Below, piece after piece: positions 1 to 6,945 of a stretch of 7,922 nt of DNA. The stretch is from NCBI GenBank assembly GCA_026996955.1, contig JALWJV010000027.1, forward strand, positions 1 to 7,922, written 5' to 3'. This DNA is from Deltaproteobacteria bacterium (lineage in GTDB: Bacteria > Desulfobacterota > Dissulfuribacteria > Dissulfuribacterales > QOAL01). How positions within the stretch are numbered: the stretch's first letter is position 1; each line of letters begins with the position of its first letter. A model generated the notes under the pieces. That model searched no databases. It was not told the DNA's origin and saw only the letters and a list, made by a program, of their open reading frames with translations. The translations under genes were made by a program, and so were the position numbers.

Positions 1-2
1 CC

Positions 3-1046
3 GGCGGTTACAGCTACTCATACAACGGCCGGGGCAGTCTGACCGGATACTCACACAGCGGAACAGAGGCCAGGTATGAATACGATTTCCTGGGCAGGCG
101 TGTCAGTAAGAGCACTGGTGGCCACCTGTTCGAATATGTTTATGATAATGAAAACGTGGTTGCCCAGTATCGTGATGATGCACTCCTTGCCCTGTTCATA
201 CACTCGCCATCACCCGATGAGCCGTTGATGACCATTCAGGGCGGAGATGTGTGGTTCTATCACCACGATGCCAGGGGCAATATCACACTGATAACCAACT
301 CTGCCGGAGAGGTGGTTCAGCGTTACGGTTATGATGCATGGGGTAAAATTATATTGAACAGCGGTCCATTCTCGTTTGATGGTGAGACCGGACTGGTCAA
401 TACATTTACCTATACCGGCAGGGAATACGATGCTGAAAGCGGCCTCTACCACTACAGGACAAGGGCCTACAGCCCGGTTCTTGGCCGATTCCTGCAGCGT
501 GACGGTCTGCAGGGTAAACTGCTCGAGCCCCAGTCACTGAACCTCTACGCCTACTGCAGAGACAACCCGGTAAACTGCATTGATCCAAGCGGCCAGCAGG
601 TGGTGGTGAGTTATACTCTCTCCTTGACAGTTCCCTCGGGACGTGAAGTGGCCGCGGCACTTGCGGGGTTCCTCCAGGGTTACAGCATAACTAACATGCG
701 TTTTTTGGCAAATTATATGGATCTTGTTGGCCAGGGATATTCCAAGGGGCTATGGTGGCTTGTGGCCTACAATAAGACCAAAGGACACATGGAGAAGGCC
801 AAAGCCCTGCTTGGGGTAAGTAATAAGATGGCAGAAAGGATACCTCTTGCAGATGTTGCAGCCATTCCCGGCGCATTTAAGGGTGGAGTAACCTTTATGG
901 TGGGCTTTTCCATATCAGTAGAGGCCGAGCTGGACAATATTACCGGCGAATATACAAAGGAATACACCAAGCAGGTGGAAGGCGGTGGTTTTGATAACGG
1001 CGTGGACCAGGCCCTTGACTTTATATGGCGGTGCAGGCCTTACTAG
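3..1046 (+). CDS. RHS/YD-repeat protein, C-terminal part (5' end outside window)
   Basis: The frame is open from base 3 to the TAG at 1044-1046 (347 residues) and has no start in the window, so this is the 3' end of a longer gene. Fragment residues 1-80 are YD-repeat-like (for example YNGRGSLTGY, YEYDFLGRRV). Residues 83-197 match the RHS-associated core: a FYHHDARGNI block, GYDAWGK, FTYTGREYDAESGLYHYRTR, then YSPVLGRFLQRD, LNLYAYCRDNPVN and the terminal IDPSG. RHS proteins are large secreted or surface proteins whose core forms a shell; the tail after the DPxG motif is often a variable toxin. Here the tail (about residues 198-347) contains a hydrophobic stretch (GGVTFMVGFSISVEAEL) and a Gly-rich segment near the end. 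I recognise no toxin family in it. No candidate immunity gene follows: 50 bases later the eboF-like gene begins. The RHS assignment is firm; the tail's role is unknown. Confidence 0.9.
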   Translation, partial: GGYSYSYNGRGSLTGYSHSGTEARYEYDFLGRRVSKSTGGHLFEYVYDNENVVAQYRDDALLALFIHSPSPDEPLMTIQGGDVWFYHHDARGNITLITNSAGEVVQRYGYDAWGKIILNSGPFSFDGETGLVNTFTYTGREYDAESGLYHYRTRAYSPVLGRFLQRDGLQGKLLEPQSLNLYAYCRDNPVNCIDPSGQQVVVSYTLSLTVPSGREVAAALAGFLQGYSITNMRFLANYMDLVGQGYSKGLWWLVAYNKTKGHMEKAKALLGVSNKMAERIPLADVAAIPGAFKGGVTFMVGFSISVEAELDNITGEYTKEYTKQVEGGGFDNGVDQALDFIWRCRPY

Positions 1047-1096
1047 TTGAAGGAATGATGCTATCCCCTCTCGTGGGCTAGGCATTCATTGTTGTT
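1047..1096 (+). other. RHS-eboF spacer with an 8-codon mini-frame
   Basis: This 50-base gap has no hairpin or T-tract that would end the RHS transcript. AAGGA at 1050-1054 is followed by ATG at 1055 and 1058, opening MMLSPLVG and stopping at TAG 1079-1081 in the same frame as eboF. It may be a leader peptide or only a chance Shine-Dalgarno-like string. The eboF ATG at 1097 itself has no good ribosome-binding site. Confidence 0.35.
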
Positions 1097-2395
1097 ATGA
1101 GAAGAATATTGGTTCTGCAAATAGCCGCCCTTGGCCACGCATTTCTTGAACAAAATGGTGTTAAAGAGATAGGCGGTGCTGCTTTCAGGCGGGTAAGGAG
1201 CCTGTTTCCAGCCTTGACCTGTCCTGTCCAGGCAATGTTCAGAACCGGTTTGCCCCCAGCCCGAAACGCCATGTTTTTTAACGGGTTTTACGAACATGAT
1301 CTGCAGCGGCCCTTCTTCTGGGAGCAGTCAAGCAGGCTGGTAAAGGGGGAGAGGACATGGCAGAAATACCGCGATAATGGCGGGAAGTGCGCCATGCTCT
1401 TCTGGCAGCAGTCCCTTGGGGAGCAGGTTGATTACCTGCTCTCTCCGGCACCGGTTCACACCCATGGCGGCGGCATGATTGATACCGTCTATGCAAAACC
1501 GGCGGACCTCTATGATAAGATATGTTCTGATATTGGCAGCCGTTTCAGGCTTCACAGCTACTGGGGACCCCTGGCAGGGCTAAAGAGCAGCACTTTTATT
1601 GCCCAGGCCACGTGTAATCTCATGGGCAGGGATGATGCCCCTGGACTGATTTTTTCCTATCTGCCCCACCTTGACTATGCCCTTCAGAAGCATGGTCCTG
1701 ACCACTCAAAGGCATCAAGGGCCCTTTCTGAACTTATGGATCTGCTTTCAGAGATAGTATCCTGCTGTTCTGAAAGGGGCTATGACTTTCTCTTCTTTGG
1801 TGACTATGCCATAGGCAAGGCAACAAGGGTCCTGTTTCCAAACCGGGCGCTGTACATGCACGGACTTTTCCAGGCCAGGCGAGTTAAAAACAGGCTCTAT
1901 CCAGACTACTGTTCATCAGACGCCTTTGCGGTTACTGATCATGAAGTGGCATTTATCTACCTGAATAATAAAGAGAAATATGACAAGTGTCTTGAGGCGC
2001 TAAGGGGTATGGATGCTGAGATATCTGTTATGGAGAGGGAGCAGATGGCCGCATCAGGGCTTTTTGCTGACAGCGGGCCCGATTTCATAATTACTGCCAG
2101 ACCCGGGACGTGGTTTGCCTATCCGTGGTGGGAAGAGCCTGGCGAGGCCCCTGATTTTGCAACTCATGTTGATATTCACAACAAACCCGGTTTTGACCCT
2201 TGTGAACTCTTTTTCGGCTGGCACCCCTTTGTTATCAGCACGGATACTTCCAGAGTAGGCGGTACACACGGCCATAACTCTGAGGAACGTGACGTTGCCT
2301 GGGCTACATCCCTAGATATCAAAGATATCAAGGCGCATGAGTTTGGGGATATAGCGCTTCAACTTAAACAGTATCTCGGTGGACACGCGGCATGA
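1097..2395 (+). CDS. eboF: EboF-type alkaline phosphatase / nucleotide pyrophosphatase family protein
   Basis: A 432-residue protein of the alkaline phosphatase superfamily (type I phosphodiesterase/nucleotide pyrophosphatase), in the subgroup found in ebo clusters. Recognisable blocks: FPALTCPVQAMFRTGLPP with the presumed nucleophile T41; SYLPHLDYALQKHGP with metal-ligand candidates D193 and H199; FFGDYAIGKATRVLFPNR (D236); AVTDHEVAFIYL; PDFATHVDIHNKPGFDPCEL; and GTHGHNS with H391 near the end. The first conserved Asp of the superfamily is not evident in the N-terminal strand (RRILVLQIAALG), and Tyr follows D236 where His is usual, so hydrolase activity may be altered. No signal peptide is visible, so the protein is probably cytoplasmic. 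The ATG at 1097 lacks a clear Shine-Dalgarno sequence but places the first strand as the family expects; upstream in frame is a TAG at 1079. It is the first gene of the ebo run and its substrate is unknown. Confidence 0.87.
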   Translation: MRRILVLQIAALGHAFLEQNGVKEIGGAAFRRVRSLFPALTCPVQAMFRTGLPPARNAMFFNGFYEHDLQRPFFWEQSSRLVKGERTWQKYRDNGGKCAMLFWQQSLGEQVDYLLSPAPVHTHGGGMIDTVYAKPADLYDKICSDIGSRFRLHSYWGPLAGLKSSTFIAQATCNLMGRDDAPGLIFSYLPHLDYALQKHGPDHSKASRALSELMDLLSEIVSCCSERGYDFLFFGDYAIGKATRVLFPNRALYMHGLFQARRVKNRLYPDYCSSDAFAVTDHEVAFIYLNNKEKYDKCLEALRGMDAEISVMEREQMAASGLFADSGPDFIITARPGTWFAYPWWEEPGEAPDFATHVDIHNKPGFDPCELFFGWHPFVISTDTSRVGGTHGHNSEERDVAWATSLDIKDIKAHEFGDIALQLKQYLGGHAA

Positions 2396-2438
2396 TAATA
2401 CTGTATCTAAATTCCTGTGCGGAAGCAGGTAACAGATA

Positions 2439-3380
2439 TTGTCAATATATAGTTACCAGCCAAGGGTTCATCTGAAAAATCACGTGGTGCCACTCGCCAG
2501 GTTAAAAACATATCTTACCCTTTTAAGGCTTCCAAACCTCCTCACTGTCCCCCTTGATCCTGTTGTGGGGATCATTAGTCTTTCAGCAGATTTCAGCGCT
2601 GCGGCTGTTGCTTTTCCTGTTATGTCGGTGCTGCTGATGTACAGCGCTGGTCTCTTTCTTAATGACTACTGTGATAGGGAGAAAGATGCAGCAGAAAGAC
2701 CTGAAAGGCCCATTCCTTCGGGCAAGATAGAGCCCTTGCATGTGCTGCGCACGGGTTTGATCCTTCTTATTGCAGGGATTGGATCGGGGTGGGCCGCGGG
2801 AAGCATTGCCGGCTGTACTGCTGTTATTCTTGCGTTTCTGGTCCTTGCCTATTCGTGTTTACATTCACGGCACAGATTAGCAGGAGTGCTGCTTATGGCA
2901 GGTTGTAGGGCAGGAGCAATACTTCTCGGGGCAGCAGCTACTGGTGCTATACAGACTTTCGCAATAGTGCCTGCCTCTTCGCATTTTGTGTACATCCTCC
3001 TCCTTACACTCTGTGCAGCCGATGAGGCAAGACAACATTCACTCCCATTCTTTGTGGCCATCTCTCCTCTGATAGCCCTGATTGCGCCCATGGCGCTTTT
3101 GCCTGGTTCGTCTAATTTTATACAGCTTGCTGCGGTTATGCTTCTTTTTTCGTGGATAGTGCTTGATACCCTGAAAAGTGCCAACGCCTGTAGAGAACGG
3201 CTCAGGAGTGTGCCAGAGCATATAGGCACACTGGTAAGAAATCTGATTATTGTTCAGGGGATATGGATCGTACTGTATCTTGAAAATCCTGATGCCGGCA
3301 CCGTTGCGGGTGTTGCTGGTGGCGTGTTTTTCATGCGTTATTCAAGTGAGCTGCTTTCAGAGAAGTTCAGCTCAAGTTAG
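2439..3380 (+). CDS. eboC: EboC-type UbiA family prenyltransferase
   Basis: A 313-residue polytopic membrane protein with roughly eight or nine hydrophobic segments, the normal length for the UbiA superfamily. The Mg-diphosphate-binding motif is clear at residues 75-97: NDYCDREKDAAERPERPIPS, with N75, D76, D79 and D83. This ERPxRPxPSG form is typical of EboC. AYSCLHSR and AGVLLMAGCRAGAILLG correspond to the mid-protein segment. The second Asp-rich motif is not canonical: only AADEARQ (D195, E196) lies in the expected area. Family members transfer isoprenoid chains to aromatic or sugar acceptors; the acceptor here is unknown. I accept the TTG start at 2439 because AGGT (2427-2430) lies 8 bases upstream; GTG at 2484 or 2487 would also leave the first membrane helix intact. 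The gene lies 43 bases after eboF and 13 before eboE, consistent with one transcript. Confidence 0.87.
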   Translation: MSIYSYQPRVHLKNHVVPLARLKTYLTLLRLPNLLTVPLDPVVGIISLSADFSAAAVAFPVMSVLLMYSAGLFLNDYCDREKDAAERPERPIPSGKIEPLHVLRTGLILLIAGIGSGWAAGSIAGCTAVILAFLVLAYSCLHSRHRLAGVLLMAGCRAGAILLGAAATGAIQTFAIVPASSHFVYILLLTLCAADEARQHSLPFFVAISPLIALIAPMALLPGSSNFIQLAAVMLLFSWIVLDTLKSANACRERLRSVPEHIGTLVRNLIIVQGIWIVLYLENPDAGTVAGVAGGVFFMRYSSELLSEKFSSS

Positions 3381-3393
3381 AGGTTAGGAAATT

Positions 3394-4620
3394 TTGATTC
3401 TGAAGTATTTTAATAATATCTTCCTTACATACTCTCTAAATCTTCATCCAGGAGAAGAGCTGGAAGATGTACAGTACGCACTTTTTTCATCCGCCCCAGC
3501 AGTATTCCAGAAGGTCATGCCTCACTCTCCCGCATATGCGGTAGGTCCCTGGTTAAATCACAGGGTGGCGCATAAGATCATTAAAAATAATATCTTGGAA
3601 TCATTAAAACAGAGGCTTCATGATCATAATTTAATCACCATAACGCTTAACGGCTTTCCTTACAGTACTTTTCATGGTCAAAGGGTGAAGGAGCAGGTGT
3701 ATAAGCCTGACTGGTCATCAGAGGAACGTCTTGACTATACGCTTTTTCTGGTGAAGATCCTTTCAGAACTAATGCCCCAGAAGCATTGGGCAAGTATCAG
3801 CACCGTGCCCGTTGGCTATGCCCGGTTGTGCAGTAACGAAGTTATAGAGCGGAGTGCTGAAAACATGGCCATGTGCGCATGGCACCTGCACAAGTGTGCT
3901 GAGCAAAACGGAAAGCAGATAGTCCTGTCAATAGAGCCTGAGCCTGACTGCGTAGTGGAGGATTTGGAAACATTTCTGCAGTTTTATAATGATCGTTTGT
4001 TGTGTTCAGGTATTAAATACCTCCAGAGAAGATATAATCTTACCCCAGCAGTGTCAGAAAGGATTGTAAGACGCCACGTGGGAATGTGCCTGGACAGTGT
4101 TCACGCGGCTGTCTGTGGGGATGACATGGTGGAATGCCTGCAAACACTGGAAGGGGAGGGTATCAGGACAGGCAAGATACAACTGGGCGCGGCTTTGAGG
4201 GCAGATGGCCCTGATTTCACCGCGCTTGAACCCTTTAATGACCCGGTATATCTCCACCAGGCAAGATTTTTCCATGACAGAACCGTTACAAGATTTCCTG
4301 ATCTGGCCTTTTTCCTGGAAAGTGCAGGCAGGCTTTCCCCCCTTGGTCATGCATTGGTACATTATCACATGCCGTTTACATGGAAGGGTTCAGGTCCTTT
4401 AACAGCCTATCACAATGTAACCTCTGATTTCATTGAAAAGGCAATGGGCTTTGGGGTAAGATGTTTTGAGCTTGAGATATATACTCTTTCGGTCTTTCCT
4501 GAGCTAATAAACATAACAGGTACAGAAAGGGACCGGCTGATTACCGATATGATTGCAGATGAGCTGAAATGGCTGATTGAAAAATTTGACATTATCAAAA
4601 ATGATACAGGAGGAATATAA
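3394..4620 (+). CDS. eboE: EboE, xylose-isomerase-like TIM-barrel protein (metabolite traffic protein)
   Basis: A 408-residue protein carrying the EboE signature blocks in order: LTYSLNLHPGEELEDV near residue 11, TLNGFPYSTFHGQRVKEQVY near 83, SISTVPVGY, VLSIEPEPDCVVEDLETF, RHVGMCLDSVHAAV, GKIQLGAALRADGPD, DPVYLHQARFF followed by TRFPDLAFFLE, VHYHMPF, and FELEIYTLSVFPE near the C-terminus. The His/Glu/Asp-rich strand ends fit a sugar-isomerase or endonuclease IV-like TIM barrel with a metal centre. No enzymatic reaction is established for EboE; in cyanobacteria the cluster acts in precursor export. No signal peptide is seen. The start is TTG at 3394, which puts the conserved LTY..NLHPGE block about ten residues in; GAGGT (3380-3384) and AGGAA (3386-3390) lie just upstream. 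The stop codon shares one base with the next ATG. The protein looks full length. Confidence 0.92.
   Translation: MILKYFNNIFLTYSLNLHPGEELEDVQYALFSSAPAVFQKVMPHSPAYAVGPWLNHRVAHKIIKNNILESLKQRLHDHNLITITLNGFPYSTFHGQRVKEQVYKPDWSSEERLDYTLFLVKILSELMPQKHWASISTVPVGYARLCSNEVIERSAENMAMCAWHLHKCAEQNGKQIVLSIEPEPDCVVEDLETFLQFYNDRLLCSGIKYLQRRYNLTPAVSERIVRRHVGMCLDSVHAAVCGDDMVECLQTLEGEGIRTGKIQLGAALRADGPDFTALEPFNDPVYLHQARFFHDRTVTRFPDLAFFLESAGRLSPLGHALVHYHMPFTWKGSGPLTAYHNVTSDFIEKAMGFGVRCFELEIYTLSVFPELINITGTERDRLITDMIADELKWLIEKFDIIKNDTGGI
4608..4614 (+). promoter_or_regulatory. Strong Shine-Dalgarno for the 79-aa gene
   Basis: AGGAGGA lies inside the last codons of eboE (Gly-Gly), with six bases between AGGAGG and the ATG at 4620. 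It is the strongest ribosome-binding site in the window. It fixes the start of the short gene and argues that this gene is translated, coupled to eboE termination (TAATG). Confidence 0.85.
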
Positions 4621-4859
4621 TGGCAGACAAACTTCCCTGCCCAATGAGCGCCCCTGAGTTGCTTGACAGGTATTACCTTGATATGCGGTGTCACATACTT
4701 GAGCTGGCTTCTGCCTTTGACCGTTTAGAGAGGGCGGCTGAATCTGAAAAGGCCCTGACTGACAGGCGTTTCAAACGGCTCATTGATTCTTTTGACATCC
4801 TTAAAAAACCTGGCAGTGACAGGGCCAGAACATTTCTGGAAATGATGAGCGTGGAGTAG
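4620..4859 (+). CDS. Small helical protein of unknown function inside the ebo operon
   Basis: A 79-residue, charged, soluble protein that I do not recognise. It looks all-alpha: one helix over residues 11-45 (SAPELLDRYYLDMRCHILEL continuing into ASAFDRLERAAES), then DRRFKRLIDSFDILK, a PGSDRA turn and a short final helix. There is no membrane segment, signal peptide or metal motif. The ATG overlaps the TAA of eboE by one base and follows a strong Shine-Dalgarno sequence; the eboB start lies 5 bases after its stop. This coupling supports a real gene acting with EboE or EboB. It occupies a slot where EboA could be expected, but it is far shorter than the EboA proteins I know and lacks their C-terminal Trp-Asn-Gln-Met-type end, so I do not call it EboA. 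An adaptor or partner role is only a guess. Confidence 0.8.
   Translation: MADKLPCPMSAPELLDRYYLDMRCHILELASAFDRLERAAESEKALTDRRFKRLIDSFDILKKPGSDRARTFLEMMSVE
4853..4856 (+). promoter_or_regulatory. Shine-Dalgarno for eboB
   Basis: GGAG directly abuts the TAG stop (4857-4859) of the 79-aa gene and lies eight bases before the ATG at 4865. It supports this ATG as the eboB start and suggests coupled translation. Confidence 0.7.
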
Positions 4860-4864
4860 GTTAA

Positions 4865-5677
4865 ATGAAGATAATAGAACCGCATATTCACATGATAGCC
4901 CGTACTACCCAGGACTATGAGCGTATGGCGCGGATGCACTGTGTGGCGTGTTGTGAGCCTGCCTTCTGGGCAGGATATGACCGTACCAGTGCCGCCGCCT
5001 TTCATGATTATTTCACCCATATATCTGAATTTGAGCCTACCCGTGCGGCACAGTACGGGATTGATCACTATTGCTGGATATGCATAAATCCCAAGGAGGC
5101 CGACGATCTTGAGCTTGCCAGGGAAGTGATCTCGTTCATACCGGAGTTTCTTGACAAACCTACTGTGCTCGGTATTGGGGAAATAGGGCTGAATAAAAAT
5201 ACAGCTAATGAAATAAAGGCCTTTGAAATGCAGGTGGATCTTGCAGTGGAGTATGATCAGCTTATATGGATCCATACACCACATCTGGACGATAAGCTGA
5301 AGGGCGTGAAGATAATGCTTGATCTGCTTAATAACAGGAGCGATATAGACAGAAACCGGGTGCTCTTTGACCACATGGAGGAACACACAATAGAGATGGT
5401 TCTTGATGCAGGTTACTGGGCTGCCATGACCATATACCCCATTACAAAGAATTCGCCTGAACGCTGCATTGACACCATTGAAAGGTATGGAAAAGAGAAG
5501 ATACTGTGCGATGCGTCAGGGGACTGGGGCCCTTCCGATCCTGCAACCCTTCATGATGCCATCTTCGAGATGCGGATGCGGGGTCACAGGGAAGAGGATA
5601 TTGAAGATATCTTCTATAACAATCCGTGCAGGTTCTACGGTCAGAATTCAAAGTTCAAGCACAAGCCTGTGCGCTAA
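4865..5677 (+). CDS. eboB: EboB, TatD-like metal-dependent hydrolase
   Basis: A 270-residue amidohydrolase-fold TIM barrel of the TatD family, EboB type. The metal ligands can be read in order: H7 and H9 in IEPHIHM, E106 in GIGEIGLN, H137 and H140 in WIHTPHLD, H170 in FDHMEEHT, and D216 or D220 in CDASGDWGPSD. A closing NNPCRFYGQ matches the family's usual NPxxFYG end. Diagnostic EboB blocks include RTTQDYERMA, EPAFWAGYDRTS, HDYFTHISEFEPTRAAQYGI and NPKEADDLELAREV. Length is typical and all ligands are present, so the protein should be active. TatD proteins are metal-dependent nucleases or phosphoesterases in other settings; the EboB substrate is not known. It is cytoplasmic, the last gene of the ebo run, and its TAA overlaps the stop codon of the convergent Fe-S gene. 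Confidence 0.93.
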   Translation: MKIIEPHIHMIARTTQDYERMARMHCVACCEPAFWAGYDRTSAAAFHDYFTHISEFEPTRAAQYGIDHYCWICINPKEADDLELAREVISFIPEFLDKPTVLGIGEIGLNKNTANEIKAFEMQVDLAVEYDQLIWIHTPHLDDKLKGVKIMLDLLNNRSDIDRNRVLFDHMEEHTIEMVLDAGYWAAMTIYPITKNSPERCIDTIERYGKEKILCDASGDWGPSDPATLHDAIFEMRMRGHREEDIEDIFYNNPCRFYGQNSKFKHKPVR

Positions 5678-6888
5678 GGTGAAAGCAATTCTGCTGCATG
5701 GATTACTTTTATCTCAGTGGGGCAGTCTGCCCCTGGCAGCCTGGTTTTCCACTGCATCAGGCAGCCGGAACAGGTGGTGACCACGGTTGATGCGCGCGTC
5801 TTTTTCAAGGCTGCAAGGCGTTCTTGGAAGATTCCCTGGGAAATAGAGGGGAATTTTATGGAAAACGAGCCGCCATGTCCGCAGCAGCCCTGCTCCATCT
5901 GAGCAAAATTATCTTTTGCGACCCGCTTAATAAAATTTTCTGAGGCTTCTGTGCCTTCCGAAGAGAAACGGCTATGGCACGGGGCATGAAAGGTTATGGT
6001 ACCCTGGATTTTTTTTAAGTGCCCCTCCATAATTGACGGGTTTGCGGCCTGGGTAAATTCCTTGAGACGTTCGGCAAAGTTCAGCGCCTTTTGTTTATCA
6101 TCCTGTCTGTCGAGCAGCTCATGCCACTTTCCTATCATGTAACTGCATGATGCACATCCGGTAAGGATCATGTCTGCGCGAGCCTTCTCAAACGCCTTGA
6201 TATTCCTGCTTATCAGGTTTGAGGCAGGCTTTACGGCTCCGGCTGAAAGTGCAGGAAGGCCGCAGCAGCACTGGTGTTCCGGAATGATAAATTCAGCACC
6301 TGGAAACCACCTAGTCATTGCCTTCGGGATCTCGGGATAGACCAGGTTTTGGACGCATCCTGTAAAAAGGGCTATTCGAATACCGCTATACTTGCCGCTT
6401 TTTTTAAGGGATTCATCTGCCGCATTGCGAAATTTGGCCATGCCCTTGGGGCTTATAAGGGGAGAGGCTGCCGGTGGAGGAAGATGCGGACTATCATCAG
6501 CCGTGCTGCTGCTTGAAAGTGCGGCAAGCCTGAATATGATTCCCGATGCTGCGGGAAGTGTCTTTAATAGAGTGGATGCGCCTGACCACGCCAGGTCTGA
6601 TCCAAATAGCTTCCAGAGTGCAGGAAAAGAGGGGGCAAACTCCCTGTTATGGGCACGGGCATCCAGAATTTCCCTGTTTACCTCAATGCCTGCGGAGCAC
6701 TGTGCCCCGCAGGCCCCGCACTGGAGGCATGCGTCAACCGTTTCCTTGACAGATGCCCAGGAGTAATCTGCTGCTCCATCCTTTAGCAGTGCATGCTTTC
6801 CCCTTGGGCTCAGGCGTTCAAGCAGTGTCTGCCTGTAAACAGGGCATGCAGGCAGACACGCTCCGCATTTGGCACATCGTGCGTTCAC
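5674..6888 (-). CDS. GlcF-like iron-sulfur oxidoreductase subunit (two 4Fe-4S motifs, two CCG domains)
   Basis: A 404-residue protein with the domain order of glycolate oxidase iron-sulfur subunit GlcF and its D-lactate dehydrogenase relatives. The first ferredoxin motif is CAKCGACLPACP (C5, C8, C11, C15) and the second CLQCGACGAQC (C54, C57, C60, C64). The first CCG domain has C178, the Cys triplet 207-209 before G210, and CASC at 245-248. The second has C304 in FHAPCHSRF, QGCCGHGG (C335, C336) and CSGC at 373-376. Such subunits pass electrons from a flavin dehydrogenase partner to quinone or another carrier; no flavin subunit is visible here. The start is taken as GTG at 6888, with no clear ribosome-binding site. 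Only ten more codons are open upstream before a TGA at 6919-6921, so the protein begins unusually close to its first Cys. The gene lies 57 bases after the UshA-like gene, possibly co-transcribed. Confidence 0.88.
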   Translation of the reverse strand: MNARCAKCGACLPACPVYRQTLLERLSPRGKHALLKDGAADYSWASVKETVDACLQCGACGAQCSAGIEVNREILDARAHNREFAPSFPALWKLFGSDLAWSGASTLLKTLPAASGIIFRLAALSSSSTADDSPHLPPPAASPLISPKGMAKFRNAADESLKKSGKYSGIRIALFTGCVQNLVYPEIPKAMTRWFPGAEFIIPEHQCCCGLPALSAGAVKPASNLISRNIKAFEKARADMILTGCASCSYMIGKWHELLDRQDDKQKALNFAERLKEFTQAANPSIMEGHLKKIQGTITFHAPCHSRFSSEGTEASENFIKRVAKDNFAQMEQGCCGHGGSFSIKFPSISQGIFQERLAALKKTRASTVVTTCSGCLMQWKTRLPGADCPTEIKVIHAAELLSP

Positions 6889-6945
6889 AGTATTGAACGA
6901 TATGGGATTAACAGATTTTCATGTGCAGAGAGACAGGATGTATTA

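Noticed and set aside
1015..1046. TTGACT plus TACTAG as a sigma-70 promoter for the ebo run
   Set aside because: The spacing is about 20 bases and the -10 match is poor; both lie in RHS coding sequence.
2315..2332. Tandem 9-base near-repeat (GATATCAAA, GATATCAAG)
   Set aside because: It encodes Asp-Ile-Lys twice within eboF; two copies are too few to suggest a regulatory array.
4620..4859. Calling the 79-residue protein EboA from its position
   Set aside because: It is much shorter than known EboA proteins and shares none of the motifs I know from them.
4691..5386. 231-codon open frame on the minus strand opposite the 79-aa gene and eboB
   Set aside because: It lies antisense to eboB, whose metal-ligand motifs and ribosome-binding site are clear; its translation shows no family features.
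5659..5672. GCACA-AGCC-TGTGC hairpin as a terminator for eboB
   Set aside because: The stem is only five pairs, lies within the coding sequence and has no T-tract on either strand.
6392..6766. 124-codon open frame on the plus strand inside the Fe-S gene region
   Set aside because: The opposite strand encodes an intact GlcF-like protein with all cysteine motifs; this frame is its shadow.
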